Below are positions 1-13,408 of a stretch of 64,000 nt of DNA, in pieces; position 1 is the first letter of the stretch; every line of letters begins with the position of its first letter. Under the pieces are notes generated by a model. It saw only the letters and a list, made by a program, of their open reading frames with translations. It was not told the DNA's origin and made no database searches. Position numbers and translations under genes: made by a program. Location of the stretch: the NCBI GenBank assembly GCA_025024175.1, contig QCXZ01000001.1:42216942-42280941 (forward strand), given 5' to 3'. The stretch is from Rhyzopertha dominica. Its lineage: Eukaryota > Arthropoda > Insecta > Coleoptera > Bostrichidae.

Positions 1-3000
1 GGTGGAAAATTAAGCTATTTGCAAAATGTCTTCAACAACCTGGCTGTGTGTATTCAAATTCTGCTCCTGTAAGAAGACAACCGGCAAAAGATGAGAAAAA
101 TATTATAAAAGCACTTGCTTATGTAGAGACAAATCCTAGCTAAGTATGAGGCAAATTGTAATGCAGGTTCAATTAACTAAACACTGTTTAACTCCATTTA
201 ATTGACAACAAGTTAATCTAAATCACATTTCTTACATCAAACACTTTGAGGCTTGGAGTATGACTCTAGGTTAAATATTTCATCTGCTGTGGAGGGATGA
301 AGCTATATTTGGTAATACGGGCGAAGTTAACTTCACAATTGATATTATTAGACTGTGGAGAATCTGTGACGCAAAAAAAATTATAACAATTAAATACTTG
401 TATTAAAACTAAAACAAGCCAATAAATCCCCTACCGGAGTATGATACACGGGGTAGATGCCAGCTAACCCAATGGAGATGGGCTGGGTTAAAAACAAAGA
501 CTTGCCTGAGCGCCACTTGGTTTAACTACCCCCTTGCGTAGCGGAATAAACCAAGAAATTCCAGGTAGGTATAAAAACGATTTGTAATGACTGATAAAAG
601 CACTAGTAATATATAAATAAATTTAATATCTCCCGTGGATGAAAGTATAATTACAGGTAAGTATGCAACTAAATATTATAGGGCTATATTCACAAAAAAT
701 TACTAATCCGTAGCGCAAATCGATGACTAAAAGTTCATCTAAATAATCAACAAAAAAAAACGCATCAAAAAAAATCTACGTCGATTTGATCGCTCGGATA
801 AATAACTATTCAATTACTGAGTCAATACTTTTCTGACAAAACCAAAAAGAAACAAACAAAATGTTCAATTTCTTCACCGTACGTGTACACGTTCAGTTTA
901 CAAATAAACGTTTCCTACAATTACTTAATAAATCAAACAATTACCAATAGTTACGCGTTTCGATAAATCCAGATGAATTATATCTGATTTAATTAAATGC
1001 AAGCGTCTATAAATATGCTGTTTTCGCGACTAGTCAATAAAAAAACTGTACAACACATTTGTCATGCAACTTATCTGGTTTTCCTATAAATGCTTTACGA
1101 ATTTTAGGGCGAATTGTGGCTCTCTAGACGGCTTCGGGATGGGCAGCGATGACAATCGTACGGGCTGTTAATACGGTGACCCAATCCTTCAGGATGTCCC
1201 ACAGATCCGACGGTCAAACGGGAACAGGAGCGCACCTCCCTGACAAGGGCACGTAGATGATAGACACCGCGATACAAAAGCGATTTACGCCGGGATTAAA
1301 AACCCTAAAATAGGATAAGACAATGCGTATTGGCCCTAGACACAGCAATGACAGAAAAATATTAAATAGTTACCTCTTCTGTCGAGGGTTTTGATTGGAA
1401 TCCGTTATTCTGCTCTGATTTCCGCGTGGAACGTGGTTTGTGAATTTGAATCCTGTCGAACGACAGATCGAAGATCCAGTACCTTAATCTCACAACAACC
1501 AACTGGACACTTCCTTGAGCGAATAGGGCAGTACCTCCCTCAATCATAAGGAATCTTAATGAAGATTTTACACTTGCCCTATCGCTATTCACGCTAAACC
1601 ACAAGCTGTTTTCAATTCTAATTCAAAGCATTTTTCTCGGCGAATCCCTGGCTTATCAGCGCGCAAAAAAGAACCGGTCGAATACAGAAAAAGCCCATGT
1701 CCACAAAACATACACCAAGAGCCATCTTTCTCGCGACGAAGAATACACACAAATAATGAAACAGTTATCTTTAACTAGAAATTTTATAAATTGGTATCTG
1801 GAAATATTAAGAGCTTTTTTTATAAACGGTGTCAATGAGCTATAGCTTCGAACGTGGATTTTGAACCGTTACAAATCCTCACAGGTTGCATCAAGTTGTC
1901 ACAAAAATTGATGAAAAGTAGTGTCTGGTATGGCACTGAACAAAATAAAATAACGACTAATGATTTCCTATTTGGAAAGTCTTGTATAAATTTTTTAAGA
2001 AATGCATTAATTTATTCAAGGACAATGTTTGACTTGATGGTTATCTCACACATGTATTACAGATACAGAAAATTTGTTTCTGTGCCCAGCCAGATTTCTA
2101 GATCATACAGTGTTGGATTTTATCTAGGCTGAGATTAAATTAAATATGACTATATGGACTGTTCAGGCAACCAAAATTCAAAATAAAATTGTCCTTTTTT
2201 ATCTGGAAGCTTGTATCACGTTCTCATAAAATCTTAATAAATTTATTCCATTCTATTTAAAAATTTCCATTAATTTACCATAATTTTAAATATCTGAGAA
2301 CTGTATCTTGAAGTAAAACTATAATTTTTCTAATACATTTTTTTAGGTCAACATTATTCTACAAAATGAAAAACCCAGCTAAAATTTGTTTATTTCAATG
2401 ACATACTGCCTCAACTCCCGCACATTTTCATTTAAGGTATTTTTTGTCACTTTCCAGATGCATTTGGATCTAAGAAATTCAGTAACAATAATTTTAACAT
2501 AGTTTTTCCAGAAATTTGATTTTTATTAATCACATTGCCAAAAGAACCCCATGTTGGCAGTGCTAAAAGCTTGAAATTATTTTTAATGACTTCTACATAC
2601 TTGACTTCCTTTAAGAAAATTTTTCCCCAAAGTTCTAAGAAAAACAACCGCTTACACACCTGGTTGGCACAGCCTGTACTATGTTACACTGAAGAACTGA
2701 TAGTTTCACCAATCTGTATGATAGATCTTTAGTAAACAGTATAATTAATATTTATTTATACCTAAACAAATTTTATTAAATAAAACACCATATATCAACT
2801 AAAGTGTTTAGTTTTATGGTCAATGACTGCAATATCAGCAGTTGTGCTAGTTAAAAAACCATTTGTGACAAAAATTAGCTTCAGTGCAACATATAATATC
2901 AAGGAAATTTCCATCTTTAAAAACCCTGTTACTGAAATTGGTCCTTTGGCAAAATCCTCTTGAAATAAATATCATATTTTTTTTAAAATAGCATGAAAGG

Positions 3001-4221
3001 CAAGTAAACATAACTTAGAATGCAAACATACATAAATTTTATTTGGTGTAATTATGTTAAAAAGCAATGGTATTTGTAAAACAAAAACAAAAATTTTCAT
3101 ATGTTTCTAATTGGATAATAGCGTTTTCAGGCTCAATATACATCTTAATCAGTACTAGCAGATTACAAAATGGCTTAAAATTGGAGCAAATAAAATATAA
3201 CCTGTCATGCTAAAAAATTAATAAATCACTGTTGTAGATTTTAGACACTTTATTATAACTACTACGCTCTTATCGTAAAACCTACACTGTTTTCTTTCAA
3301 TACCAATAACATTTTGTAGATAAGCGTTCACATTACTATACAGTTCATTGCAAATTAAACTTAATGGGTGACCTACAGTTCTGTATATTCAAAAAAAAAC
3401 AAGATGCTAATGGGTTAAGTGTGAATAAACAACACAAAATACTTTTTTCAACAGCTACATTGATTTAATAAATTAAAAGTTTATTTAATGAAGCTACTTT
3501 ATCTAAAGTATTAGAATGGATTTAGTTATTTAATATAACAAAATGAGTTCCTTAATGCAGGTGCAAACAGTTTCTAGTACAAAAAAACTACATTAATGTG
3601 CAAGTTTTAAATTGATGCTTTTTGAAGGGTTTATGCTCTCCCCGACCGTTTTATGCAAAAATTAGGCAAATTCGAAATATACCAATAACATATATTTAAA
3701 AACAAACATTTCGAGTGTTGTAAACTGATTGCAAAATCCAGAGCATTTTTCCTTTCTTTCTCACAAATGTTGATTTAGGACTTGGTCGATTTTTGCACCA
3801 AGGTCTACAATTATTGTAATTTATATTTGAGATGACTTTATATCCATCTTCATGGTCTACTCAGTATGTTCCACTTAGAATGAACAGCATGGGTATCTCG
3901 GAAACGGTAAGAGATACAACATCGGTTAAATGGGATGAAAGGTGCAAAATTTAATGTCCAGCTAAACAGTTTATAGTTATTGAAACAATTGTGAAAGACT
4001 AAAAATGGCGTTTTTTAGAATTCTGTTTAACTTCTTTGTTTGTATTTTTCCAAGGCTGTTATAATCACATTGTTACAGCACTTTAGAGAGGCAAATGCAC
4101 AGGTTTTAGGTTTTTTGGATCAAGGAACAGAACGAAATTTTGATGTGCCAAAGTATACAGTTCAAATGACACCAAAAAATGAAAAATTAATAACCGTATG
4201 AGTTTTGTGAATGATTTGCAT
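1..4221. other. AT-rich stretch, no supported gene
   Basis: No coding region is supported here. The only departure from AT-rich background is a GC-richer patch at about 1100-1620. On the minus strand it is open from 1604 down to a good-looking splice donor at 1373 (GAAGAG then GTAACT), so it could be a 5' exon of a gene running off the left edge. The encoded sequence is not recognised and no matching acceptor was verified. A short open piece at 1-67 on the plus strand ends in a possible donor (GTAAGA). Both are too weak to call. Confidence 0.3.
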
Positions 4222-4281
4222 GATGCTGAAATTTCCTGCAAAAATTATCTGGATGCTGAAATTTCCTGCAAAAATTATCTG
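4222..4281. repeat. 30 bp perfect tandem duplication
   Basis: A 30-base unit beginning GATGCTGAAATTTCC is present twice, head to tail, with no difference between copies. It lies in non-coding DNA. The identity points to a recent replication-slippage or unequal-exchange event, or to an assembly duplication. Confidence 0.85.
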
Positions 4282-5020
4282 GACTGATTAACCACTTTTT
4301 ACCAATAATGGCCTTTTAAATAGACATAACAAACACCTAACCCACATATGTTTCAAAACTGAACTGAATTCAATGCAGCTTTAATGCCATTTGTTACCTT
4401 ATGTAATATAAATATTTATTAATACACTTTGTACCTTAAATTGGAGAATGGTTTTTCAAAAATGCTTAACAGCTACACTGCTGCAGTAACACCCTTATTA
4501 TTTATAAAACAAATGAATATTAATGAGTTTTCAGCAGTTATTGCTGCAAATGAAATAAGATTTTATACAGCCTACTGTGGAACAGTCCTTTCAACAAAAA
4601 AATAACAAGGGCTTACTATGTTCCAAATACATTCTGTCTCAATTTGACGTTACAATTAAGACTTTTTGTCACATGTTTGGTATCACAAAGCAGACAAAAA
4701 TCATATCAGATATGTATACTTTAGCAATATTTCAACCTATAGAAAGTATAAAAGTAAGTACAATAACTCTAAAATTTTAAATAATATTTAAAATTACAAC
4801 CACAAGATTCCTCTCTTAAAAGTGAATGAACAATGTAAAAATTACAATCTTGAAAAACAAAAAAAATACAGTGAAATATTGGAAACTGACAATTTTCATT
4901 TATTCACAATTATTTCAATAACTATAAATAATAAGACACAAGACACATTAAGGTTAGCTTATTTAGCCAGGCATTATATTTTACACATTTCATCTTGTTT
5001 AACGAACATTATATCTCTTA

Positions 5021-5171
5021 GGGCCGGTTGCACAAATGCGGATGAATTTGATTGTGGTGTTAACCTTAGATCAAACAATGGTAGCCACGAATTTTAAGCA
5101 TTCTTATTGGTGTTGCCATGGTTTGATTCAAGGTTAACACCACGATTAAAATGATCGTCGTTTGTGCAACC
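5021..5171. mobile_element. Hairpin MITE with GGTTGCACAAA termini
   Basis: The left arm (5021 to about 5082) and right arm (about 5117 to 5171) are imperfect inverted copies. Both begin GGTTGCACAAA and both contain GTGGTGTTAACCTT and ATCAAAC(A/C)ATGG. The loop is about 35 bases and there is no coding capacity, which is the form of a non-autonomous foldback-type MITE. A related arrangement (GTTGC termini, GGTTAACC cores) occurs at 40425-40595. No clear target duplication was found, so the superfamily is not assigned. Confidence 0.75.
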
Positions 5172-6904
5172 TTTCAGTTGCAGAGATACCCATGTTGTGC
5201 ATAAAACTGTATTAGATGTCACTGTTACATAGACATTTTGACAATACCTTACATTAGTTGCTGCAAAAATTCTGAAATAATAATAATGGAATATTCATAT
5301 AATTTTTATTATTTATCATGGAAAATTTGATAAAAACACAATGATATTAGTTAAACAGTTAAAATGTGAACCCTAACATTCAGTTGCAATCGATTTTAGC
5401 TGCATAAACAAAGAGCACCTTTTTTTCTTTACAAGGCCCAAAGAATCTAAAAACACATATTTTTTGAAAAAATACATACTCATTTTAGAATTAAGGGTTA
5501 AAATGTGGGGGTTTGGCCTCCTCNCGGACCTTCCAGAACATTTATTAAAAAAATGTGTGTATCGTTCTCATGGCTTCCACTTCAAACTATAATAACATAA
5601 TGCGGGACACTGTATTGTAATAAATCCAAGTTAACCACTATCCTTATTTTTATGGAAAACAAGTATGATTTAAACTGTTTTCTATTCAAATGGTGTAAAA
5701 CAATTTTTAATCTCATTATTTGCATGTACTGGTTTGCTGTTAGGGTGAAAATGATTATTAATTTTATTATTGCTAGCCTGAATGAAATTGAAATGAGTGC
5801 AAAATAAATAATGGAAGAATGGGTTAAAAACAAGTGGTTTTATTATTTAATGTGCATTTTACTTTGCTTAGGCTAAAACCAGGATGCAAATTAAACTCTT
5901 TGGCATAAGACTTTCATTGTGTCATATAATAAGCTTACAAATCATCAAATCAAATTACATAGGTATTTTATTTATGACAATGTTTACTTTAATACTGTAA
6001 AAACTTAATCTGGATACACGATTCACCATTTTTGTAAGTTAAATATCTAGCTAACATCGTGTAGTTCATTATGACGTTGAACTGACTGTACTTAGTTTTT
6101 CTAAAATTACTTGTAAGTAGAAGAGACACTGATATGACAAATTTGCAAAAAAATATATACATTTGCATATTCCATTAACATGTGCTTTCAACTGTAATTG
6201 CTGATGTAATGTACCAGAGCTATATAGTTATAAATATGCAAGGTACAAAGTTCTTATCTATTAATTCATAGCTCTTCAGAGTACTTATAGCAAATTCACA
6301 TGTAATAGATATCAGAAAATTTAACTCCAGGGTTATTGGCTTATTGGTAGACACAAAGCCATATTTATCAAATACTACTTTATATGATTAATCAAAATAA
6401 AACACTTGAAAGTAATCATAGAAGAAACAATAAACAAAGCAAAACACAAACAGGTAGCATTAACCTTGTGCACCTTATGGTATAAATAATGAAGTTCTAA
6501 TGCACTGCTGACAGTATGCAAAAAAACAATGCATGTAATGGTATCCAAATGATTTTATGCAAATGCAATTGATTCAATCACTGTCAAATTAAAAGAAACC
6601 TGCAAATGGCATAAGCTAAAGGAGTTTCTTTAGGCACTGAAAAGAACAGTTAATATAATAATAATAATATTAACAACACAGGTCAGCGATGAAAGTTTTT
6701 TACATAATTTTACCTGAAACACATCGATTTTGGGCTGCTGATTCCAAATATAAATGTAGTTTTTGCTAATCACGTCACCTTTTTTTTTTAACGATGGATG
6801 TCTGCATTTAACATTTATTAAATAACAGCAATTACATTGAATAAATAATTCCATCTCTTTTGAACGATTACACATCATATACACAACTATTTTCTCTTTC
6901 TCAT

Positions 6905-8075
6905 GGCGATGTTTTTTGTTATATATGTGGACAAGGTACCTTAGTGAAACAAAGAAAAAATATCAAAAATATTCTTATTTTGCTTACTTCGAAATTCGGT
7001 TAGGACAACAAGATAAACAATGGGTATCACATAAAGCATGTTGTTTTTGCCTTGAAACACTGAGACAATGGATTTACGGTATACCAAAATCATTGCCATT
7101 TGGAACTCTTATGGTGTGGTGGGAGTAAACAAATCATACTAACGATTGCTACTTTTGTTTGAGCAATGTAACGAAATATAACTCTAAAAACCGTCACAAA
7201 ATCGTCTATCCTAACGTTTCATCGGCAACAAAGCCAATTCCACGTGGCATTGAGTACAAAACACAAGAATGGAGGCTATTTATAGACTCTTCGAAAACAA
7301 GCCTGAAAGCTGTTCTTCTACACATTACCAATAAATATGCGTGAATACCTGTTGCACATTGAGTACAACTTAAAGAAATTTATGCCAACTTAAAAAAAGT
7401 TTGGGAAAAAATTTATTAGAGTAAATACAATTAGCTAACTTGTGATGACTTAAAAATTTTGTACATGCTTCTTGGTCAACAACAAGGCTATACAAAATTT
7501 TCATGTTATATTTCCGAGTGGGATAGTAGAGCAAAAGATTTACACTAGGAAGTCAGAGCAGCTGCTTCGGAAAAAAAATGGAAATTGAAAAAAAAGAATA
7601 TCATTCATGCCAATTTGATAGATCCTGCGAAGATATTGCTTCCACCACTGCTATCCAATTTAAATTGATGAAATAATTTGTCAAGGCGTTACAAAATGAT
7701 GGAGACAGTTTCATATATATCTGTTCATGTTTCCTAATTTATTTGATATCAGAAAACTAATTAAAGAGGAACCTTTTGAAAATGTTATCACAAATTTAGA
7801 TAAAAGAACCTTGGATTTCCTTTAAAAATGTGATCTCGAAATTTCTAGATAACATTAAAGATCACACTTACAAAAACACAGTCAAAGAAATGGTAAACTG
7901 TTACAAAAATTCAGGTTGCAACATGAGTTTTCACCAGGACATTAAACATATGGAAAGAAGATATCAAGGCTATTGGGACGTCAATATGATGGCTAACTAT
8001 TGTTGAATGATCCACAGAGAAACAGATGAAGAACATCGGCGGAAACCAATAAAACGAAGCATTTACTCAAAAAAT
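6905..8075 (+). pseudogene. Decayed copy of a widespread invertebrate transposon-associated protein
   Basis: Fragments in shifting plus-strand frames match, in order, a protein family I recall as very abundant in invertebrate genomes. A CYICG zinc-ligand motif is at 6917-6931, followed by a segment with FAYF..RLGQQDK and C..CLETLRQW (about 6975-7080). Then comes the characteristic EWRLFIDSSK.SLKAVLLH block (7264-7323), a LLGQQ.G.TK segment (about 7470-7500), and FHQDIKHMERRYQG..DVNMMA (about 7930-8000). Stops and frameshifts separate the blocks. About 35 residues normally between CNMS and FHQDI appear deleted near 7926. The family's mechanism is not established to my knowledge, so no enzymatic role is claimed. 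Confidence 0.75.
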
Positions 8076-8079
8076 AGCA

Positions 8080-10960
8080 GAGTGTTTGATTCTATGTTCA
8101 TTTTTAAGTGTTTGATATTGTTTCCTCTTATTGATTCAATAGCTAAGTCATTGAATATATCAAAAGATTCTATTTCACCAGAAATTTATACATATTTTTC
8201 TTCAAACTTCATAATTACCTGTACTTGCTAAGTGTGACGTGATGGGTATCATAAAAAAAGTGTTTTATATTTAACTTAGGACTACTATAACGATCATTAA
8301 CCATTCAGTAAAAAAAGTTTAATTTCACAGACCTGGGTAATTATAAGCATAACATAATAATGTAAAACCCATTGGTAAAAGTATACCTAGTATATAACAT
8401 GTTAATCAAGGGTTACCTACTACTTTCCATAAACACAAATTTGCACGAGCAATTAAAATTATATAACAAAAACTTACCTACCTTATGATACTGAACAAAA
8501 TTGTGATGCAATTTATAGTGGAAAAAGTGACGAACTTACCCACATCAAATTTAGCTTCTGTAATATTTCACTTAAATATATAATTGCTCAGTTGCTTTTT
8601 AAAAGTTCGCTAACACTTTTCAGTAATTAAGGTAAAATTGATTTTCATAAATATACATTGAAGTAATCATGTATCCCACTTTCAAATTTCTTTATTTTGT
8701 TGATATTATGACTGAATTATTATAGTTTATTATTTTGTCTCGGTTTGGTAAAGGTAGACATTTGAAAAGATTAGGGAGTGCATTATTATGTGGATGTAAA
8801 ACAGATGCGTTTTAGTTTCAGTGTGTTCCTTAAACTGTTCTCTGATTAGCAAAACTTCTTTAGTCTTGTTTTTATTTTACAATACTCAGTCAAATTATAT
8901 ACATATTAGATTTAGAAATCGTTAGTGTTTTGTTAACAAGTTGCTAAATCTTTTTATAAAGACAATTTGTCAAAATTGATGTATAAATGTTAAATCTTAT
9001 TATTTGTCTTATTAAATTATTTGCCTCTTTTAATATAATTATGATATTATCTCAACTATTTTGGGGGTTACTTTATTGCTTTAGTTGTGATAGAATGTAC
9101 GCTAACACCTTGAAAGCTGAAATTGAGGAAATATACTTTTGCGCTCAAGTTGTTTTTTTTTTAGTTTTAGTTATTGTATTAATAAATTAGTTATGGACAT
9201 TTGCTTATACTATTGTGTTCTGAGATCACAACTACATCAATTGACTGCAATTAGTATAACTATTGTCTGTACTAAAATATAACAGACAGCATTATTACTT
9301 AAGTAGCAGGTAGTTACAACGATAAGGAAAATAAATTCCAGTTTTAATTACAGAATAATTACCATTTCGGGCAAAAACTCGTTAATGATACTACCTAAGC
9401 TAATGATATATTAAAATATGATATATGAAAGTATAGGTACCATAGTTGGTACAACTGTTATAATATTTAGGCAACAATACTAGGCAAGCCGGATCTGACT
9501 ATAGCGTTCTAACTTTTTTCGACCGTTAGATAAGAAACAACAGTGATTTAAACTTACCCCAAGTAATTCTAGTCGGTCACATAGCATCCAGCCAATCAAC
9601 CAATCTATTTCATATGTATGGTTCATCACACAACATGCATGTTCCTTGCCCCAATACTTTTTAAAATCATCCTTGTCTATGTAAAGTATCACTCGCGATC
9701 CAGACCACCAATCACCAATGAAAACCAATTCTAATGGACAAACACAAATTAATAAACTACAGACTACACGGCTGGTTGAGTTTCTTACGTGAGTATAATG
9801 TTGCACATAGGTACCAGTTAATTTTTCTGTATAACCGTCTGTTGAACGGCCTTAACCCAAGGTACAACACACATTGTACAAAATTCACAATTAGCCCAGA
9901 CGTAAAAAATATTATTGCAAAACACAGGTGTATTAATCTGGATCGTTTTAAGAATTGAAGGGATAGATTCATCGTGACTGATGGCATCCAACTATATACT
10001 GCGCCACATGTTTGGAAACTGAGCGGCTGCTAAAAGAAAATATGTATTGCCAGAGTTTTACGTACTTGCAGTTAATGGTTACGAATTACTAATAAATTTC
10101 ACCAGAGGATATGGGCCAAAAACCCATTAACCTAAAACACAATTCACCTAAATTTTGTTTACTGGTAGGTATGTTAAATGCAGAAAACTATTGACATGCA
10201 AGTAAATCGTATTACAATATACATTCGTCGACTACCTACATTTAAATCAATACGATTTTTGTACCTACGCGCTTTTTAAAAAAATCCCTATCGCTTATCA
10301 CTAACAGTGATTCGGGGACAACGAATATGCGCATATCATACGCGTTTATCTCTGATGCGTTACGCGCTGTAGGAAACGAAGAACTCAAATGGGAAAACAT
10401 GCGTTTGCGTAGCCTATGTCAAAATATTCGTTTTAAAAGAGTGCACATTTATGACGATAGGTTGCGATTACGAAATCACGGAAATCATGATGTGACGAAA
10501 TTAAGCACAATAACACACATCGCACGTGTTTATGTTTTAATCCTGCTCATAAACCACAATTAGGTTCCTACATTAGGCATATTAATATATTAAATGTACA
10601 TACAAAAATTTAAAATTGTATTGGTATAAGTACTAAACTGGTATGCACACCTATATATCACTTGATTTCCTTGCGTATAGGTATTACTCGTACAAGAGAA
10701 AACTGTTGACTAACGAGTAATGACTATAAGTTTATGCTCATGCAAACCTAGCTCTTAGCTGTTAAAGTACCTATTGTATACGTCAATATGATACCTACTA
10801 CTTAATTGATGTTATTTACGCAAAGCTGGTGGCAGAAATGTTGCAAAGGTAGTTCAAGGTTGTTTACGTTTGTTAGATCTAGCGTTGGTTATCTCTTACC
10901 TAAATTACAGATGTAACGTGCACACATATGAAAACAAATAAATATTTAGGTATACCTAGT
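8080..10960. other. Non-coding, nothing recognised
   Basis: AT-rich sequence with only short chance reading frames. Frames at 9480-9987 overlap on both strands and at 10327-10563 on plus, but match no family I know and have no supporting splice context. No transposon ends were identified. Confidence 0.4.
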
Positions 10961-10970
10961 ATCTTTGAAT

Positions 10971-11034
10971 CTTTGAATATAGAATGTACATTCTATATTC
11001 AAAGCTAGCTTTGAATATACATTCTATATTCAAA
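10971..11034. repeat. 34 bp perfect palindrome plus partial copy
   Basis: Bases 10971-11004 form a perfect palindrome: CTTTGAATATAGAATGT followed directly by its reverse complement. After GCTAGC, a second near-copy lacking a few central bases follows (about 11010-11036). There is no spacer, so the DNA could extrude as a cruciform. It could be a collapsed hairpin element or an assembly fold-back. Confidence 0.85.
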
Positions 11035-12235
11035 GCTAGTATCAAACAGTAGGTAATTTACTACCTCAATTTCTTAAAACCTATATACTTACCTAACCCT
11101 CAAAAAAAGAAAAACTTTAATTGTTTATTTCAAAATTCGATTCATTTGAGGCAAGGCAAATCGTCCCATATAAGACCAAATAAGACTAAAACGCTGATTG
11201 ACTGCTGTTAAAGAGATTATTATACCTACCTATCTGCTTCAAAAAACAATATCTAAATTAAATCAAAGTAGTTTTTTAAATGTTTCTGACCAAACTCACG
11301 TACCTATTCAAATATATACCTACCTAAAATGATGTATAAAAAAGAAAGAGGCTATTATATACATTGTCTATGGTTATAGATATTAGTTTTTTTAATTTGT
11401 ATTTTAATATTTAACAGTAAAAGGTTTATTTACTTAAAAAAATATTTGAAACTTTTGAGACTTTTTAACAAATAGGCTTATTTATTGTTTTGGCAGTGAT
11501 TCAGCACATTCAAAATTGTTTTTTCTTTAGTTATTTTTTGCCGCATTGCTGTTACTGTTGTCCAGCTTGCAAAACTAAGAGTATTTAGTTTCTTCTAATA
11601 CTATAGTGTATTTATTAAGGCATAAAGTAGGTATATATAAACTTGTACTTTAAATACTTTTTAGTATGTATTTAAAATACTGACATATTTAAATATGCAA
11701 TGCAAACAAAAAATACTTTTTAAAATCAAATACTAAATGCTTTTAGAAAATATTGAAATACTATAAGAAAGTATGAGACGTAATTGGCTCAAGATAGACT
11801 GCATTTATTGTGAATAGTCACATTAAAATTCAATAAGAAGAAATGCTTTAATATACAATGTGTTCCATTTAAAATAATAACTAGTTAAAAAATTGTGGTA
11901 TCTACTTGCGGTACAACCAGAGGTATGAAAAGACTGAACATATTTTGGAAGCAAAGTTTATATATTATTATACTTTTAATATTTTCACCAAACGCTTCTA
12001 ATGTACCACTTATGTGAATCAGCCTCTAAGTATTTACTTTTAAAAATTTTAAGTAGGTACTGAAAGGTGCCCAATAGACTTATTATTTCAATTATTATAT
12101 ACACAAATAATTTTTAAAATATTTAACATAGATCTCCAAGTAAAATAAGTTAATTGTATAATTGTAACAATTCTTTTGATTTGTGTGTCATGTTTTAATT
12201 TGAAATTTTTAAAGCCAACCAATGAACATTATGTA

Positions 12236-13408
12236 CAGGGTGTCCCATTTTCGTTGTAATTGTAGGGTATCTTGGTAACTATTAATAATAGAGTTTCGAC
12301 ATTACTGTATTACTTTTTTGTTGTGAGTTGAGCTGTATCATCGCCATTTTTTTATCATCTTTTGTTTTAAAGTCATAGCTAACTTTTGAAAAATATAACA
12401 TTTCTTCAGTTCTCAATATCTCGATTGGCTATATAGTCACAAAAAAACTGTAAAGACATTTTTTATAGATATTTTTGTTCTGAATCCAGTGACGTACGTA
12501 GAGAATTTTTTGGGTGGTCACATTTTAGAGATATAACACAAACTTGCATTTTTTAAAATGGAAACGCTTTGCTATGGTTGAAAAAAACTATTTTTTCTGA
12601 TTAAGAAAATGTATACATTATTAGGTTTATCTTTACTAATTTTGGTATTATTCCAATTTTTGTAATAATTTAATGAGATTTTACGTTTTTTGTCAAAATG
12701 GATGTAAATACTTGATGATAAACAATGCTTAGGTACTTATCTCCAAATAAACAATCATTTTCATTAGCTACATGGCCTCCTAGATTATCGATAAAAAGAT
12801 GCATGAGCGCTCTTAGTCTTATGTATGTATGTATTCAAATATGCATATATTATTTTTGAAGGATTAAATTTTTAACTTATTAGTATAAATAAAATAATAA
12901 AATATAAATTATATTGTGTGTTTTCTTATTTCATAGCCTCCTGGATGTAAATGTAAAATATTATTAAATTATTTTACAAAATTTGAATAATTCCAAAATT
13001 AGTAAAAATAAACCTAACAATGTAAAAATTTTTTAAATCAGAAAAAATAGGCCTTTTGAACCATAACCAAGCCAACTATGGTTTCCATTTTAAAAAAATG
13101 CAAGTTTGTGTTATATCTCAAAAATGTGACCACCTAAAAAATTAAGGGGTACGCCGCTGGTTTCAAAATAAAAATATCTATAAAAAATGTTTTTTTGTAT
13201 CTATATACCCAAGCGAGAAATTGAGAGCCGGAGAAATGTTACATTTTCCAAAAGTTGGCTACAGCTTTAAAACAAAAGACGATACAAAAATGGCGACGAT
13301 ACAACTGAACTCAGAACAAGAAAGTTATACAGTAATGTGGAAACTGAACCCTCTAGCATTAATAGTTACCGAGATACCCTACAGTTACAATGAAAATGGG
13401 ACACCCTG
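12236..13408. mobile_element. TA-inserted element with about 450 bp inverted arms
   Basis: The element starts CAGGGTGTCCCATTTTC and ends with the inverted form, ATGGGACACCCTG. TA flanks both ends (12234-12235 and 13409-13410). The arms match with moderate divergence for several hundred bases: GTAGGGTATCT..GTAACTATTA near the tips, then ATATCTC..AAATGTGACCACC further in. A central AT-rich segment contains CATGGCCTCCT and its partner CATAGCCTCCTGG. It has no transposase. TA duplication and tip sequence suggest a Tc1/mariner-class non-autonomous foldback. It lies inside the larger 11640-14990 element. Confidence 0.8.

Noticed and set aside
1..71. Possible exon at the left edge (open on plus with a GTAAGA donor at 68; on minus an acceptor-like TTACAG)
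   Set aside because: Only about 70 bases, plausible on both strands, no homology recognised and no partner exon in the window.
1362..1604. 80-codon minus-strand frame with a good donor
   Set aside because: Unrecognised product and no verified downstream exon. The GC-rich patch may simply be an old repeat.
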